Of a stretch of DNA of 64,000 nt, positions 37,097 to 45,723 are shown one piece after another. The stretch spans positions 1-64,000 of the forward strand of contig JAEYYX010000021.1 of assembly GCA_023428245.1 (NCBI GenBank), in the 5' to 3' direction. The notes beneath the pieces are model-generated. The model was not told the origin of the DNA, did not search any database, and worked only from the letters and a program-made list of their open reading frames with translations. The stretch comes from Pseudomonadota bacterium (GTDB lineage Bacteria > Myxococcota_A > Polyangia > Polyangiales > Polyangiaceae). Both the position numbers and the translations under genes were made by a program. The stretch's first letter is position 1; each line of letters starts with the position of its first letter.

Positions 37097-37852
37097 TTAC
37101 GCGCCCACGGCCCAGAGGAAGAACTCTTCCAGCTGAGCCTGTTCGCGGACGACGTGGGACGAGAACTTCGAGCCGAGGAACTCGTGGAGAGTTTGGCTGG
37201 CGAGCTCGGACACTCCGAGTCCGAGAGCTACTGAGGTCGGGCGGCTCGCGTCCCAGCTGGCTTGGCGAAATGCCTGGACGCGGAAGGAGGCGTGCCGGAG
37301 CGAACCAGCGGCGCATGTGAGGTAGGAGTGAGCGCTAGCGAGCGCCACGATGACGTCGATGAGCGCGGCGGGGCTGCCCAGAGAGCGGACGAGCTCGAGG
37401 TGCGCGTCGAGGGTGAGGTGCGCCGAGAGGCTCACGTAGCGACGGAAGGAACGGTCCGCTGTCTCGTTGAAACTTTGCCAAGCGGCCTCTTCGCCTGGGA
37501 CGGGGCATTCGGCAGCGGGCGACAGGGTGCGCTCGAAAGCGCGTACGACGAGGCTCTCCGCAGATTCGACGCTCGCGAGGAGCTGCTTTTCGACGGCGGC
37601 GAGGGAGGGGCTCTTCGGGCGAGATTGTGCGGCGGCGTCGCGGATGAGCTCGATGGCGGCGCGGGGCGCCTCGGAAGCGCTCGGCGGGAGCCCTGCGCGG
37701 AGCCCTCGGGAGCAGAGGGCAGCGGCGGCTCGGAGAGCGCCCCGATGTTCGGGAGAGCCCGACTCGAGGCGCCGGATAGCACGCTCGACACGGGAGCTGA
37801 CGCGCCCTTCGAGCACCTCTTTCGAAGAGACGACGCGGAGAGAGGCCTTCAT
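37097..37852 (-). CDS. Hypothetical protein, helical, co-transcribed with serB
   Basis: 251 residues; I do not recognise it. It is Ala/Ser/Arg-rich and helical throughout (VERAIRRLESGSPEHRGALRAAAAL, QLLASVESAESLVVRAFERTL, FNETADRSFRRYVSLSAHLTLDAHLELVRSL). No signal peptide, membrane segment or catalytic motif. It overlaps the end of serB by 4 bases (ATGA), so it is co-translated with a serine-synthesis enzyme. Confidence 0.7.
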   Translation of the reverse strand: MKASLRVVSSKEVLEGRVSSRVERAIRRLESGSPEHRGALRAAAALCSRGLRAGLPPSASEAPRAAIELIRDAAAQSRPKSPSLAAVEKQLLASVESAESLVVRAFERTLSPAAECPVPGEEAAWQSFNETADRSFRRYVSLSAHLTLDAHLELVRSLGSPAALIDVIVALASAHSYLTCAAGSLRHASFRVQAFRQASWDASRPTSVALGLGVSELASQTLHEFLGSKFSSHVVREQAQLEEFFLWAVGA

Positions 37853-39054
37853 GGGTCGAGGCCCGCCGTGCAGGCGTTGCGCTGGACCTCAGGAGCGTCA
37901 AAGCCCATCAGGTAAAGCATCGTGTCGAGGCGGTCGTGATGGTTGAAACAGGCGTCGGCGAACTCGAGGAGGCGCGGCTTGGCCTGGTACGCGATGCCGA
38001 GTCCAGCCGCCTCTAACATGAACATGTCGTTCGCCCCGTCACCGGCAGCGATCGTCTGACGCAAATCGAGATCGTAGACCTTCGCCATGTCGCGGAGGAC
38101 CTGCGCTTTGCGCTGTCCGTCGACGATCGTACCGACCACTTCGCCCGTCAGGTGGCCATCTTTGACCTCGAGCTGGTTGGCGAAGGCGAAATCGAGCTCG
38201 AACTTGGCCTTGAGCTTTTCGACGAAGAAATCAAAGCCGCCGCTGACGAGCCCGACGCGGATGCCGAGGCGCTTCAAGGAACGCACGAGATCTTCCGCGC
38301 CCGGAGTGAGCTCGAAATGCTCACAGAGGCTCAGCGCCCTTTCCATGGGAAGTCCCTTGAGCAGGCGCACCCGCTCGCGCAGCGCCGAGGGGAAGTCGAG
38401 CTCCCCGCGCATGGCGCGCGCCGTGATCGCTGCGACCTGATCTTTGATGCCCGCGAGCGATGCCATCTCGTCGATGAACTCGCCCTTCACGAAGGTCGAA
38501 TCGACGTCCATACACAGGAGCCGGCGGTTGGTCCGGAAGAAGTCGTTCTTCTGGAGAGCGACGTCGACGCCAAGCTTCGCGCTCTGGGCCAAGATGGCTC
38601 GGCGGAGCCCTTCGGGCACCGTCTCGACCGGCGCGCCGCTATTGGTTTCGAGGAGGACATCGATACCGAGGAAGAGGCGTCCTCCGAGGGGCCGGATCTC
38701 ACGAGCGACGAAGCCGTGGGCTCTCGCACAGTCGAGCAGTTCAGCGATAGCGGTGCGAGTCCGGTCTCCGAGGATCGTGAGACAGATACAGGCGGCGCCG
38801 GGCTGCGCTTCGCCCGCGTGCAGCGTGAGATCGACGCCCCACTCGCGGGCGAGCGCATCGAGGGTTTCACTCTCGCGCGCCTGGAGTTCCCCGCCGAGGA
38901 CAGCCGTCACGGAGGCGCCACCGAACTCCCGACTCTGACGGAGCGAGAGGAGCCGGAGCCCACTGTCGCCGAGGACGCGCAGCACCTGGGGAAGGGCGGC
39001 GTCCGTCATCGGACCTGTCATGTTCACGATCGTCGAGCGGGACGCTTCACTCAT
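37849..39054 (-). CDS. serB: Phosphoserine phosphatase with N-terminal ACT-like domains
   Basis: 401 residues. The last 215 residues hold the HAD core: DVDSTFVKGEFIDEMASLAG (nucleophile Asp and second Asp), VGLVSGGFDFFVEKLK and TIAAGDGANDMFMLEAAGLG. They remove phosphate from phosphoserine, the last step of serine synthesis. The first 180 residues form two ACT-like modules (VTAVLGGELQARESETLDAL, ACICLTILGDRTRTAIAELL), as in long SerB proteins; they may bind serine as feedback. The start at 39054 fits the family N-terminus (MTGPMTDAALPQVLRVL). Confidence 0.9.
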   Translation of the reverse strand: MSEASRSTIVNMTGPMTDAALPQVLRVLGDSGLRLLSLRQSREFGGASVTAVLGGELQARESETLDALAREWGVDLTLHAGEAQPGAACICLTILGDRTRTAIAELLDCARAHGFVAREIRPLGGRLFLGIDVLLETNSGAPVETVPEGLRRAILAQSAKLGVDVALQKNDFFRTNRRLLCMDVDSTFVKGEFIDEMASLAGIKDQVAAITARAMRGELDFPSALRERVRLLKGLPMERALSLCEHFELTPGAEDLVRSLKRLGIRVGLVSGGFDFFVEKLKAKFELDFAFANQLEVKDGHLTGEVVGTIVDGQRKAQVLRDMAKVYDLDLRQTIAAGDGANDMFMLEAAGLGIAYQAKPRLLEFADACFNHHDRLDTMLYLMGFDAPEVQRNACTAGLDP

Positions 39055-39154
39055 GGCTTCGGAGTTCTCCCTGGCGGGCTCCCATAGCCCGAAACGCGCA
39101 AAAAACCACGGTCTGACGCGTTTCCCGCGGGACGGGCGCGTTTTCCAGTGAACG

Positions 39155-39173
39155 GGCGAGGAGGTTCCTCACC
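39155..39173 (-). terminator. Hairpin at the end of the TonB-receptor gene
   Basis: GGTGAGGA and TCCTCGCC on the minus strand form an 8-base stem (one G-U pair) with a 3-base loop, overlapping the receptor's stop codon. There is no T run. It may terminate or only stabilise the mRNA end. Confidence 0.35.
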
Positions 39174-41454
39174 ACCAGGCGTACCCGACGCCAACACTCG
39201 GGAGAATCAGCGGAGTTGTTCCACCGTCGACGCATCCTTCGTCGACCGTACAGGTGCGCGTGGCTACGTTCGACATGTAGGCAGCGTTGAGGACTTCGAT
39301 GTTCGCAGCGAGGCTACTCGTCGGCGTCAGATTCCACCGTTTCTCGAGCTTGGCGTCGACGCGGAACAGGGGAGCGCTGGGGCTCCCGTCGAAAATGAAG
39401 CCTGCGGGTGTGGTGCGGCGACCGGGTACGCCCGATGCGAGTACGATCTTGAGAGAGCCGCGAACGTTTGAGCCGAAGTCGTAGGTTGCTGCGAGGTTCA
39501 GGGTGTGCGCGCGGTCGTAGCCAGGGGGCGTCAGGATGTCCTCTACGCTCCGGAGCGTGCCCATGAAGGTGTAGCTGAGGAGACCTCCCAGGCGTCGCGT
39601 GAGCGGACGCTTGAGGTAGACTTCGACGCCGGCGGCGCGACCAAAGGCGCGCCGATCGAGACTCGTCTCATCAATGGAGAAGTTCTGCGTGAGGCCGATG
39701 GGGTCGCTCATGGCGAAGGTCCCGTTGATGAACCCGCGCAAGCTCATGTCGACCTCCCAAGGCAAGTCGAAGTCGAAACGAGACTCGGCCTGGACGCTTT
39801 GCTGGAGACCCCCGGGCAATCCACCCACCTGCGCGCCAGGTATGCCAGGCACGAAGTTCGGAGACTGATGAGCCACGCCGACGCCGTGCGCGATGCGGAG
39901 GGCCGGATGGACGCGGTAGTGAACGAAGAGTCGGGGATCGACGGAAACCCGAAAGTCGCTGAGGGAGGAGTAGCCGTCGAAGCGAATCCCCGGCACGATC
40001 TCGACGGGGCGCCCCGGCAAGAGGATGAAATTCACGTACCCGCCGAAGCTCACGTCGGTCCGCGGAGGAAAGAGCTTGAGGTACGTTTCAGGTTCTTGAA
40101 CTGTGAGATCGATTTCGAGCCCATAGTTGTCGACGGAGAGATCTCCACCCGCCTGAAACATCACGAGGTCTCCTCGAGCCTCGTAGTTCACGCGAGCGAG
40201 GCCCAAGGTATCGGAAAGGTAGCCTTGGGAGGAACGGGTGCGATCGCGGCCGAAGGTCGTGGCGATGCGGAGATCGCTATTCGACGAGAAGCGATGTTTG
40301 TAGGAGAGATCGACGCGGTGAAACTCGGTCCCGCCTGAGAGGTTCCCGGTTCCCGAGAAGTAGTCGAAGGCGCCGAAGGTGAAGAGGCGCAGTTCGTCGT
40401 CGCGGGAGAGATCGTATCCGACGACGGCCTGGTAGTCCCAGTACTGGGCCTCTTGACCGGGAGCGAGAAGTGAGACGAGCAGTGCTGTGAAGGAGTAACG
40501 GCCTCCGACCATCGCGTAGCCGCGTCCATCTTTGCCGAGAGGAGCCTCGACGAATGCTCCCCCATCGAGGAGGCGAAGCTGCGCTTGTCCTCGGTAGCTG
40601 CGAGCGGGCGCCGCAAGTCCTGCCTCTATGGTCGCGCCCGCGAAGCGTCCGAAGCGGACTGGCATCGGGCCGGCGTGGAGAGTCACGTCGTCGATGAACG
40701 CAGGATGCACCACGGCAGGCCCGAGGAAGCCGTGATAGAGCAGGGGAATCCGAATTCCGTCGATGAAAAAGCCGGCGTTGCCCGGAGGGGAGCCGCGTAC
40801 GAAGAAGAAGGGAAGACCGGTGGCGATAGGGGTCACACCGGGTAACACGTCGAGAGAGCGGAGCGGGTCCTCAAAAGCGCCCGCCAAGTTTCGGACCTCC
40901 GCGCGGGTCAGGGTTTGCCCGAGGGGTTCGCCGGGCCGCCCGAGAACGACAACCTCGGCGAGCTGCTGCGCGGAGGTGCGTGGGGGAGTCGGGAGAGAGG
41001 GAGGAGGAGCATGGGGATCAGCGTTTGATTTTTCAGGGTCCGGCACTTCTCCTACCGGCTCGGCGGGGGGCTGCGGCTCGAAGCGAACCAGGAACTGGAT
41101 GCGGGTTCGCGTCGGCTTTCCTCGGACGTAAGCCGGCTGGAAGACCCAACGAGCGGTGGCAGCGATGGCGTGACTCGCAAAGGGCTCACTCCCTGTTACG
41201 GCCCGGGCACTCTCGACGCGGCCGGACGCGTCGATCACGAGCTCAAGGATGACCTCGACGAGCTCTTCCGTGGGAAACTCGTCGACGGGGACCGAGATCG
41301 GGGCGGGACGCGCGATCTCCTGGGGCTCTTCCTGGACCGTGGCACTAGGCTCGGGCTCGGCTGCTCTGGCTGGTGCGAGCAAGCCGAAGACGCCGATCAG
41401 GATCCTCCCGATGTCCCGAGAGAGGCGTCCCTTGGAGCTACTTGGAAAAGCCAT
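39169..41454 (-). CDS. TonB-C domain fused to a TonB-dependent receptor
   Basis: About 761 residues. A signal peptide (SRDIGRILIGVFGLLAPARA) is followed by a TonB C-terminal-like domain (about 45-110, VEVILELVIDASGRVESARAV, ATARWVFQPAYVRGKPTRTRI), a Pro-rich linker, a plug domain (LAEVVVLGRPGEPLGQTLTRAEVRNL) and an outer-membrane beta-barrel ending in W. Fusion of a TonB-C domain to its own receptor occurs in myxobacteria and relatives. The substrate is not known. ATG 41454 gives the best signal peptide; ATG 41484 is possible. Confidence 0.8.
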   Translation of the reverse strand: MAFPSSSKGRLSRDIGRILIGVFGLLAPARAAEPEPSATVQEEPQEIARPAPISVPVDEFPTEELVEVILELVIDASGRVESARAVTGSEPFASHAIAATARWVFQPAYVRGKPTRTRIQFLVRFEPQPPAEPVGEVPDPEKSNADPHAPPPSLPTPPRTSAQQLAEVVVLGRPGEPLGQTLTRAEVRNLAGAFEDPLRSLDVLPGVTPIATGLPFFFVRGSPPGNAGFFIDGIRIPLLYHGFLGPAVVHPAFIDDVTLHAGPMPVRFGRFAGATIEAGLAAPARSYRGQAQLRLLDGGAFVEAPLGKDGRGYAMVGGRYSFTALLVSLLAPGQEAQYWDYQAVVGYDLSRDDELRLFTFGAFDYFSGTGNLSGGTEFHRVDLSYKHRFSSNSDLRIATTFGRDRTRSSQGYLSDTLGLARVNYEARGDLVMFQAGGDLSVDNYGLEIDLTVQEPETYLKLFPPRTDVSFGGYVNFILLPGRPVEIVPGIRFDGYSSLSDFRVSVDPRLFVHYRVHPALRIAHGVGVAHQSPNFVPGIPGAQVGGLPGGLQQSVQAESRFDFDLPWEVDMSLRGFINGTFAMSDPIGLTQNFSIDETSLDRRAFGRAAGVEVYLKRPLTRRLGGLLSYTFMGTLRSVEDILTPPGYDRAHTLNLAATYDFGSNVRGSLKIVLASGVPGRRTTPAGFIFDGSPSAPLFRVDAKLEKRWNLTPTSSLAANIEVLNAAYMSNVATRTCTVDEGCVDGGTTPLILPSVGVGYAWW

Positions 41455-41605
41455 GCCAGGGATCTCAGCCGCTGAGGGAACCATGGGGGACCCGTAGTCG
41501 CAACGTTTGGGCGCACGAGGAGGGGCTCCCGGGCGCGAATTGGCCAAGGCCGAGGCGATGGACTAGGGAGACCCGGTTTCCTCCTTCAGAGGAGCCCCCC
41601 GCCCC

Positions 41606-42469
41606 ATGAGTCTCAAGCAGACGTCCGTCGAAAAACAGCTCCTCAGACAGCTCATTCGTACCTCAGAGACCTATCGGTTGCTCGAGCCAGGGGATCGCGT
41701 GCTGGTCGCGATGAGTGGCGGGAAAGACAGCTACGGAATGCTGCACTTGCTCAAGCAGCTCAAGGCGCGTCTCCCGTTTTCTGTCGAGCTCATCGCTGTC
41801 CATCTCGATCAGGTCCAGCCGGGGTACGACGGCGCGCCGCTCCGAGCGTACCTCGAGTCGACGGGAGTCCCTTTCCGTATCCTGCGCGAAGATACCTATT
41901 CGGTCGTCATGGAACATGTGGGTGAGGGCGGAACCTATTGTTCGCTCTGCTCGCGCCTTCGGCGCGGAGTCCTCTATCGAGCCGCGGAGGATCTGGGGTG
42001 CAACAAGATCGCCCTCGGCCATCATCGGGACGACGCTCTTGAGACGTTCCTCATGAACCTCCTCTACTCGGGCAAGCTCCAGTCGATGCCCCCTCGCTAC
42101 CTGACTGATGACGGTCGCTTCCACGTGATCCGACCTCTCATCCAGTGTGAAGAGGCGAAGCTGCGCGAGCTCGCCTCCGAGCAAGCATTCCCGATCTTGC
42201 CCTGTAACCTCTGTGGGTCGCAGGAGGGCCTCAAGCGTGACAAAATGGCAGAGCTTCTCGAGAAGCTCGAAGCCGAAAATCCCACGGTGCGGAGTGTGAT
42301 GATGGCCGCTCTCGGGAACGTCTGTCCGACCCACCTCTTCGACCGCGACGTTGCACGCGCCTGGGAGGAGCGTGACCCGAGTATTCCCAGCAAAGCCAGC
42401 CTCGGCGCCGGAAGGAGCCATGAGGCGCGTGAGCCGGCGCCAGGGCGGCGCCTGCCCGTCGTCGCTTGA
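41606..42469 (+). CDS. ttcA: tRNA 2-thiocytidine(32) synthetase
   Basis: 287 residues. It adds sulphur to cytidine 32 of some tRNAs using ATP and a 4Fe-4S cluster. The PP-loop SGGKDS (37-42) binds ATP; TYCSLCSRLRRGVLY and LPCNLCGSQ supply the cluster Cys; GHHRDDALETFLMNLLYSGKLQSMPPR is the family middle. The last 40 residues (SIPSKASLGAGRSHEAREPA) are not conserved and may be a longer tail. It is the first gene of a plus-strand pair with a barrel protein. Confidence 0.92.
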   Translation: MSLKQTSVEKQLLRQLIRTSETYRLLEPGDRVLVAMSGGKDSYGMLHLLKQLKARLPFSVELIAVHLDQVQPGYDGAPLRAYLESTGVPFRILREDTYSVVMEHVGEGGTYCSLCSRLRRGVLYRAAEDLGCNKIALGHHRDDALETFLMNLLYSGKLQSMPPRYLTDDGRFHVIRPLIQCEEAKLRELASEQAFPILPCNLCGSQEGLKRDKMAELLEKLEAENPTVRSVMMAALGNVCPTHLFDRDVARAWEERDPSIPSKASLGAGRSHEAREPAPGRRLPVVA

Positions 42470-42548
42470 GAGGCGTCCGAGCGGGCGACACCCCCTCCGC
42501 TTTTTGACTTTGCGGGAGGGGCAGCGTCTCTGCTACCACCGCCGGGCA

Positions 42549-43202
42549 GTGCAGCTTCGCCCGAGTCTGGTTTCTGGCATTCTCCTGATGGGGGCGGCCT
42601 CCCTGATCGCCCCGAGCGCGGCGGCCCATCATCGGTTCGAGATCGGAGCCGTCCTTGGTTATCGAGTCGGCGGTCACGTCGGTGCCGCCGAAGACGCTCC
42701 CGAATCCGGAAACTACTCTTTCGATGGTGCGCCCGCCTACGGCGCGCTCTTCGGCTACCGCGTGCGTCCCGACGGGCTCATCTTCCTGAGCTACGAACGA
42801 CAAGAGACTCAGGCTCGCTTCACCCCCTCGGGCAACGCGAACAGCATTGCTCAGGCTGGCGTGTCCATCGAGTACTTCCAGTTCGGAGGCTCGGTAGAGC
42901 GCGCGTACGGCCGCACCATTCGGTTCGTCCCGTATATGGGCGCGAGCGTTGGACTTGCCCGCTTCGCGGCACTCGGGCGAAGCGTCCCCGACGAGTGGGC
43001 GTTTGCACCCGTGCTTGATGGCGGTTTCAAAATCGAGCTCTTGCCATGGCTCCATCTGCGCGCGGCCGCCCGCTTGCCGATCTCGTTCTTCGGCACCGAG
43101 TCGGCGGTACTCTGCCTGAGCGGCTCGAATTGTACGGTTGGCGTCGATCGCGCTCCCCGCATCCAGTTCGACATGCTCGGCGGAATCGGCGCGTCGTTCT
43201 GA
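42549..43202 (+). CDS. Outer-membrane beta-barrel protein
   Basis: About 217 residues from GTG at 42549. A signal peptide (QLRPSLVSGILLMGAASLIA PSAAA) precedes alternating amphipathic strands (FEIGAVLGYRVGGHVG, AYGALFGYRVRPDGLIFLSY, GVSIEYFQFGGSVERAYG, FVPYMGASVGLARFAAL, PVLDGGFKIELLPWLHLRAAARL) and a C-terminal FDMLGGIGASF typical of small outer-membrane barrels. A longer frame begins in ttcA at 42351 but would overlap it. Function unknown. Confidence 0.72.
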   Translation: MQLRPSLVSGILLMGAASLIAPSAAAHHRFEIGAVLGYRVGGHVGAAEDAPESGNYSFDGAPAYGALFGYRVRPDGLIFLSYERQETQARFTPSGNANSIAQAGVSIEYFQFGGSVERAYGRTIRFVPYMGASVGLARFAALGRSVPDEWAFAPVLDGGFKIELLPWLHLRAAARLPISFFGTESAVLCLSGSNCTVGVDRAPRIQFDMLGGIGASF

Positions 43203-43307
43203 GGCGATCTCGGGCGCATCCGCGTCAGGCGCACTTTTCGGGCGCGCCTTCTCCATGGCCCTTTCGAGCGCACCTCGCTTTTTCGAGATGCGCCCGGGGG
43301 GCCGAGT

Positions 43308-43469
43308 TCAGTTTTCGAATTCGATGACGCGCTGGGGCGCGCGTACTTCTTTGGTCCGCTCCTTGGTCCGCTCGAGGAGCGGAGGGCGGCGGAGCAGTCG
43401 ATCCACCTGATCGAGGGCGCTGAACGCCATGCGATCGACGGTCTCTAGAACATCCCAAACAATGCGCAT
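43308..43469 (-). CDS. Small protein (53 residues) after the activase-related gene
   Basis: A short gene 15 bases after the stop of the 633-residue activase-related gene, on the same strand, with a strong ribosome site GAAGGGAG 7 bases before its ATG at 43469. It reads MRIVWDVLETVDRMAFSALD, then QVDRLLRRPPLLERTKERTK and EVRAPQRVIEFEN. It is helical with a tandem ERTK repeat and no cysteine, signal or known domain. The spacing and ribosome site support translation; it may be a partner of the activase protein. Confidence 0.65.
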   Translation of the reverse strand: MRIVWDVLETVDRMAFSALDQVDRLLRRPPLLERTKERTKEVRAPQRVIEFEN

Positions 43470-43484
43470 GAGAGAGCTCCCTTC

Positions 43485-45386
43485 TTAGCTTGCCTTCTTG
43501 AACCAGTCTTGAACGGCGCCAGCCAGGGGAAGCTTGTTCACCTGAGCCTTTGCCTGTTGCACGCCGTATTCGGTCGCCTTGGCTAAGAGCTCTTGGCCGC
43601 GATCCTCCACGAGCTCTCGGATTTCGCGTGCGAGCTCCTGCCCGAGGGCGAGCGTCTTCTCGGCGCGTGTGGGTGCGCCCGAAACGAGGTCGCTCGCCGT
43701 CTGCTTCAGGGTTTGAGCGAGGCGCGTCGCGCGGCGGACGCTACGCTCCGCGAAGCTCGTGCCCACGTACTCGGCGACCTCATTGATGAGATCGACGGGG
43801 ATGCTGCCCCCGGTGCGCGGGGCGCGGTGCAGAGCATTTTGGAACCGGGGGTAGCGCCTGAGGGTCGCCTTGTATTCCTCCTCGGTGAGCCCAGCAGCTT
43901 CGAGGGCCGCGCGGAACTCCTCTTCGGCGACCTTCTTGGCCTTGAAGAGGTACATCTGGACGCGGCTCTGGAAGTTGACCGCGCCGTCCCCGCTCGTCTC
44001 GACCGCGCAGAAGATCGTGCCCGGGAACTTCTCAGTGATGAGGGACTGTACGCCGTCGGAGACGCTCGAGCTCGGCATACAGCCGAAGGGCTTTACGCTG
44101 AGCGTCATCGTGGCCTTATTCTTCACCACGTTCAAAATCAGCTTGCCGACCTCCATGTGACCTTCGCCCCCGCGGAGGTTGTTGTCGTAGTAGGGGGCGG
44201 CGATCTCAGCGATCTGGTCCATGTCGGGGAGGTGATAGTCGTAGTAGCCCCCAGCATAGGCGAAGGTGTGGAAGGCCATGCGCAGACCCTTGTCCGCGGC
44301 CCAGAGCGAGACCTTGCGCGTCGCGGCTCCGAACTCGCCGAGCCCAGCCAGACCGAGCTTCGCGGTGTCGTCGCGTCGCAGGCGCTTTCGCTCAGCGGTG
44401 TCGTAGGCGACTTCCCAGATGTTGTAGAGGAGCCAGGCGGTGACGAACTGGATATCGGCCTCGGCACCCTCGTGCTCGATGAAGCGCTGGAGACGGTAGT
44501 TTCCGTCGCCTTCGGTCGTCATGGCCCAAAACTCACCGATGATGGCGACCTTGGCCTTCGGGTTCGAGCGGTCCACCTCGATCTCCGAGAAGAGGCGTTT
44601 GCACTGCATGAGCGCAGCGAGAATGCTGCGACCGTGGAGGAGTGCGTCGTAACAGATGCGCTTCGACTGTTCGATGATCTCGTCGGTCGCGCCAGGCGTG
44701 ACCTCGTAAGGACGAATTCGGTAACCGAGACCGTTGATGATGTCGCCCGCGATCAGCCCCTTCACCATGTTGATGAAGAACTTCGGGTTCATGTCGAGAC
44801 CGCTCTCTTCGCCGGTTGCCTGAGAGAGACCACCTTGCTGCTGGAAGAGCATCACGCGGAAACCGTCGAAGCCGGCGTCCCGGAGCGCCTTGCGGTACTC
44901 GGTCGTGTACATGCCGAACCGACAGGGGCCGCAGGCGCCTGCGGTAAGAAAGACGTATTTGTCGATGATTTCTTGGGTCGACATGCCCTTCTGGTCACGG
45001 AGGTGAATCAAGACTTTGACCAGGTTCCCGACGGTGAAATAGGTCGGGTTACACTGTCCGCGATTGCCGAACTCCTTGCCGACGCGCAGTGAGTCATAGT
45101 CGGGCGCGTCGAGCGCAACGACCTCGTAGCCGGCGTTCTTGAGGCCACCAGATACGATGTAATCGTGAGCGACGGTGAGGCCGCCGATCAGCATCGTGAT
45201 CTTGGAGCGCTCCGCCTTGGTGAAGGTCAGGTTCGCCATGCGCTCGACCCAGTGATCGGTGTGCTCGAGACCGAGACGAGCGCGCTCTTCGGCTTCGAAG
45301 CGAGCGAGCTCTTGATCAATGTCGAGCTCTTGTCCGATGACGGGGAGCGCGCGCTTCACCTGGGACTCTTGGACGAGTGTATTCAT
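43485..45386 (-). CDS. 2-hydroxyacyl-CoA dehydratase/activase-related protein (COG3581-type)
   Basis: 633 residues from ATG at 45386, with AAAGGGAATGCC before it. Landmarks are RGQCNPTYFTVGNLVK (Cys112), FLTAGACGPCRFGMYTTEYRKAL (Cys152, Cys155), FINMVKGLIAGDIINGLGYRIRPYE, GEFWAMTTEGDGNYRLQRFIEHEGAE and SVKPFGCMPSSSVSDGVQSLI. These occur in proteins related to the activators and subunits of 2-hydroxyacyl-CoA dehydratases and benzoyl-CoA reductases. In some bacteria this part is fused to an activase like the one at 48440. The last 100 residues (VRRATRLAQTLKQTASDLVSG) are helical. Function unknown here; a redox or CoA-ester role is inferred. It shares an operator with the activase gene. Confidence 0.78.
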   Translation of the reverse strand: MNTLVQESQVKRALPVIGQELDIDQELARFEAEERARLGLEHTDHWVERMANLTFTKAERSKITMLIGGLTVAHDYIVSGGLKNAGYEVVALDAPDYDSLRVGKEFGNRGQCNPTYFTVGNLVKVLIHLRDQKGMSTQEIIDKYVFLTAGACGPCRFGMYTTEYRKALRDAGFDGFRVMLFQQQGGLSQATGEESGLDMNPKFFINMVKGLIAGDIINGLGYRIRPYEVTPGATDEIIEQSKRICYDALLHGRSILAALMQCKRLFSEIEVDRSNPKAKVAIIGEFWAMTTEGDGNYRLQRFIEHEGAEADIQFVTAWLLYNIWEVAYDTAERKRLRRDDTAKLGLAGLGEFGAATRKVSLWAADKGLRMAFHTFAYAGGYYDYHLPDMDQIAEIAAPYYDNNLRGGEGHMEVGKLILNVVKNKATMTLSVKPFGCMPSSSVSDGVQSLITEKFPGTIFCAVETSGDGAVNFQSRVQMYLFKAKKVAEEEFRAALEAAGLTEEEYKATLRRYPRFQNALHRAPRTGGSIPVDLINEVAEYVGTSFAERSVRRATRLAQTLKQTASDLVSGAPTRAEKTLALGQELAREIRELVEDRGQELLAKATEYGVQQAKAQVNKLPLAGAVQDWFKKAS

Positions 45387-45452
45387 GGCATTCCCTTTCG
45401 TTCTGACTTCGGGCTTCGAGGGTCGGCGCCGGTCGCGTGACCTCTTAGGCAA

Positions 45453-45469
45453 ACTGACACTGACGTCAG
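45453..45469 (-). promoter_or_regulatory. TetR operator-like site upstream of the activase-related gene
   Basis: On the minus strand this reads CTGACGTCAGTGTCAGT. The site upstream of the gene at 48440 reads CTGACGTCAGCGTCAGT, 16 of 17 identical and in the same orientation relative to its gene. It holds the palindrome CTGACGTCAG plus a third GTCAG half-site, 67 bases before the start at 45386. Confidence 0.75.
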
Positions 45470-45471
45470 CG

Positions 45472-45500
45472 TTTATGCCAAACCCCGCCCGTCTCGCCAA
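45472..45500 (-). promoter_or_regulatory. Promoter of the activase-related gene
   Basis: On the minus strand TTGGCG (45495-45500) and CATAAA (45472-45477) are separated by 17 bases, each matching four of six consensus bases. The operator at 45453-45469 lies immediately downstream, across the expected start of transcription, so a bound TetR protein would block it. The mRNA leader would be about 80 bases. Confidence 0.55.
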
Positions 45501-45723
45501 GCATTCTGCGCAGCTTTTGCGGGAGCCCGGAAAATAAGGAGGGGCCAGACCGGAGCCTCCCGAAAAACGTCGGCTACTTCAGGAGGTTTTCGAGCCCTGA
45601 GATGACCGCGGCTCCGGACCCAGCTGACCCCCAAGGGGAAAGCAGGGCGGAGCCGCAATCTGGGGATGCCTCGGGTCGGGGGGCCCGGGGGCGCCCCGCG
45701 GACGCCCTTTGTCCGAGGGCTGC
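45501..45723. other. Intergenic region between gpmI and the activase-related promoter
   Basis: No gene supported. 45640-45715 is extremely GC-rich with runs of G and C that can form several hairpins, possibly the end of gpmI transcription, but there is no T run. I see no tRNA or repeat here. Confidence 0.45.

Noticed and set aside
43593..45092. 499-residue plus-strand open frame
   Set aside because: Exactly antisense to the activase-related gene; no recognisable motif.
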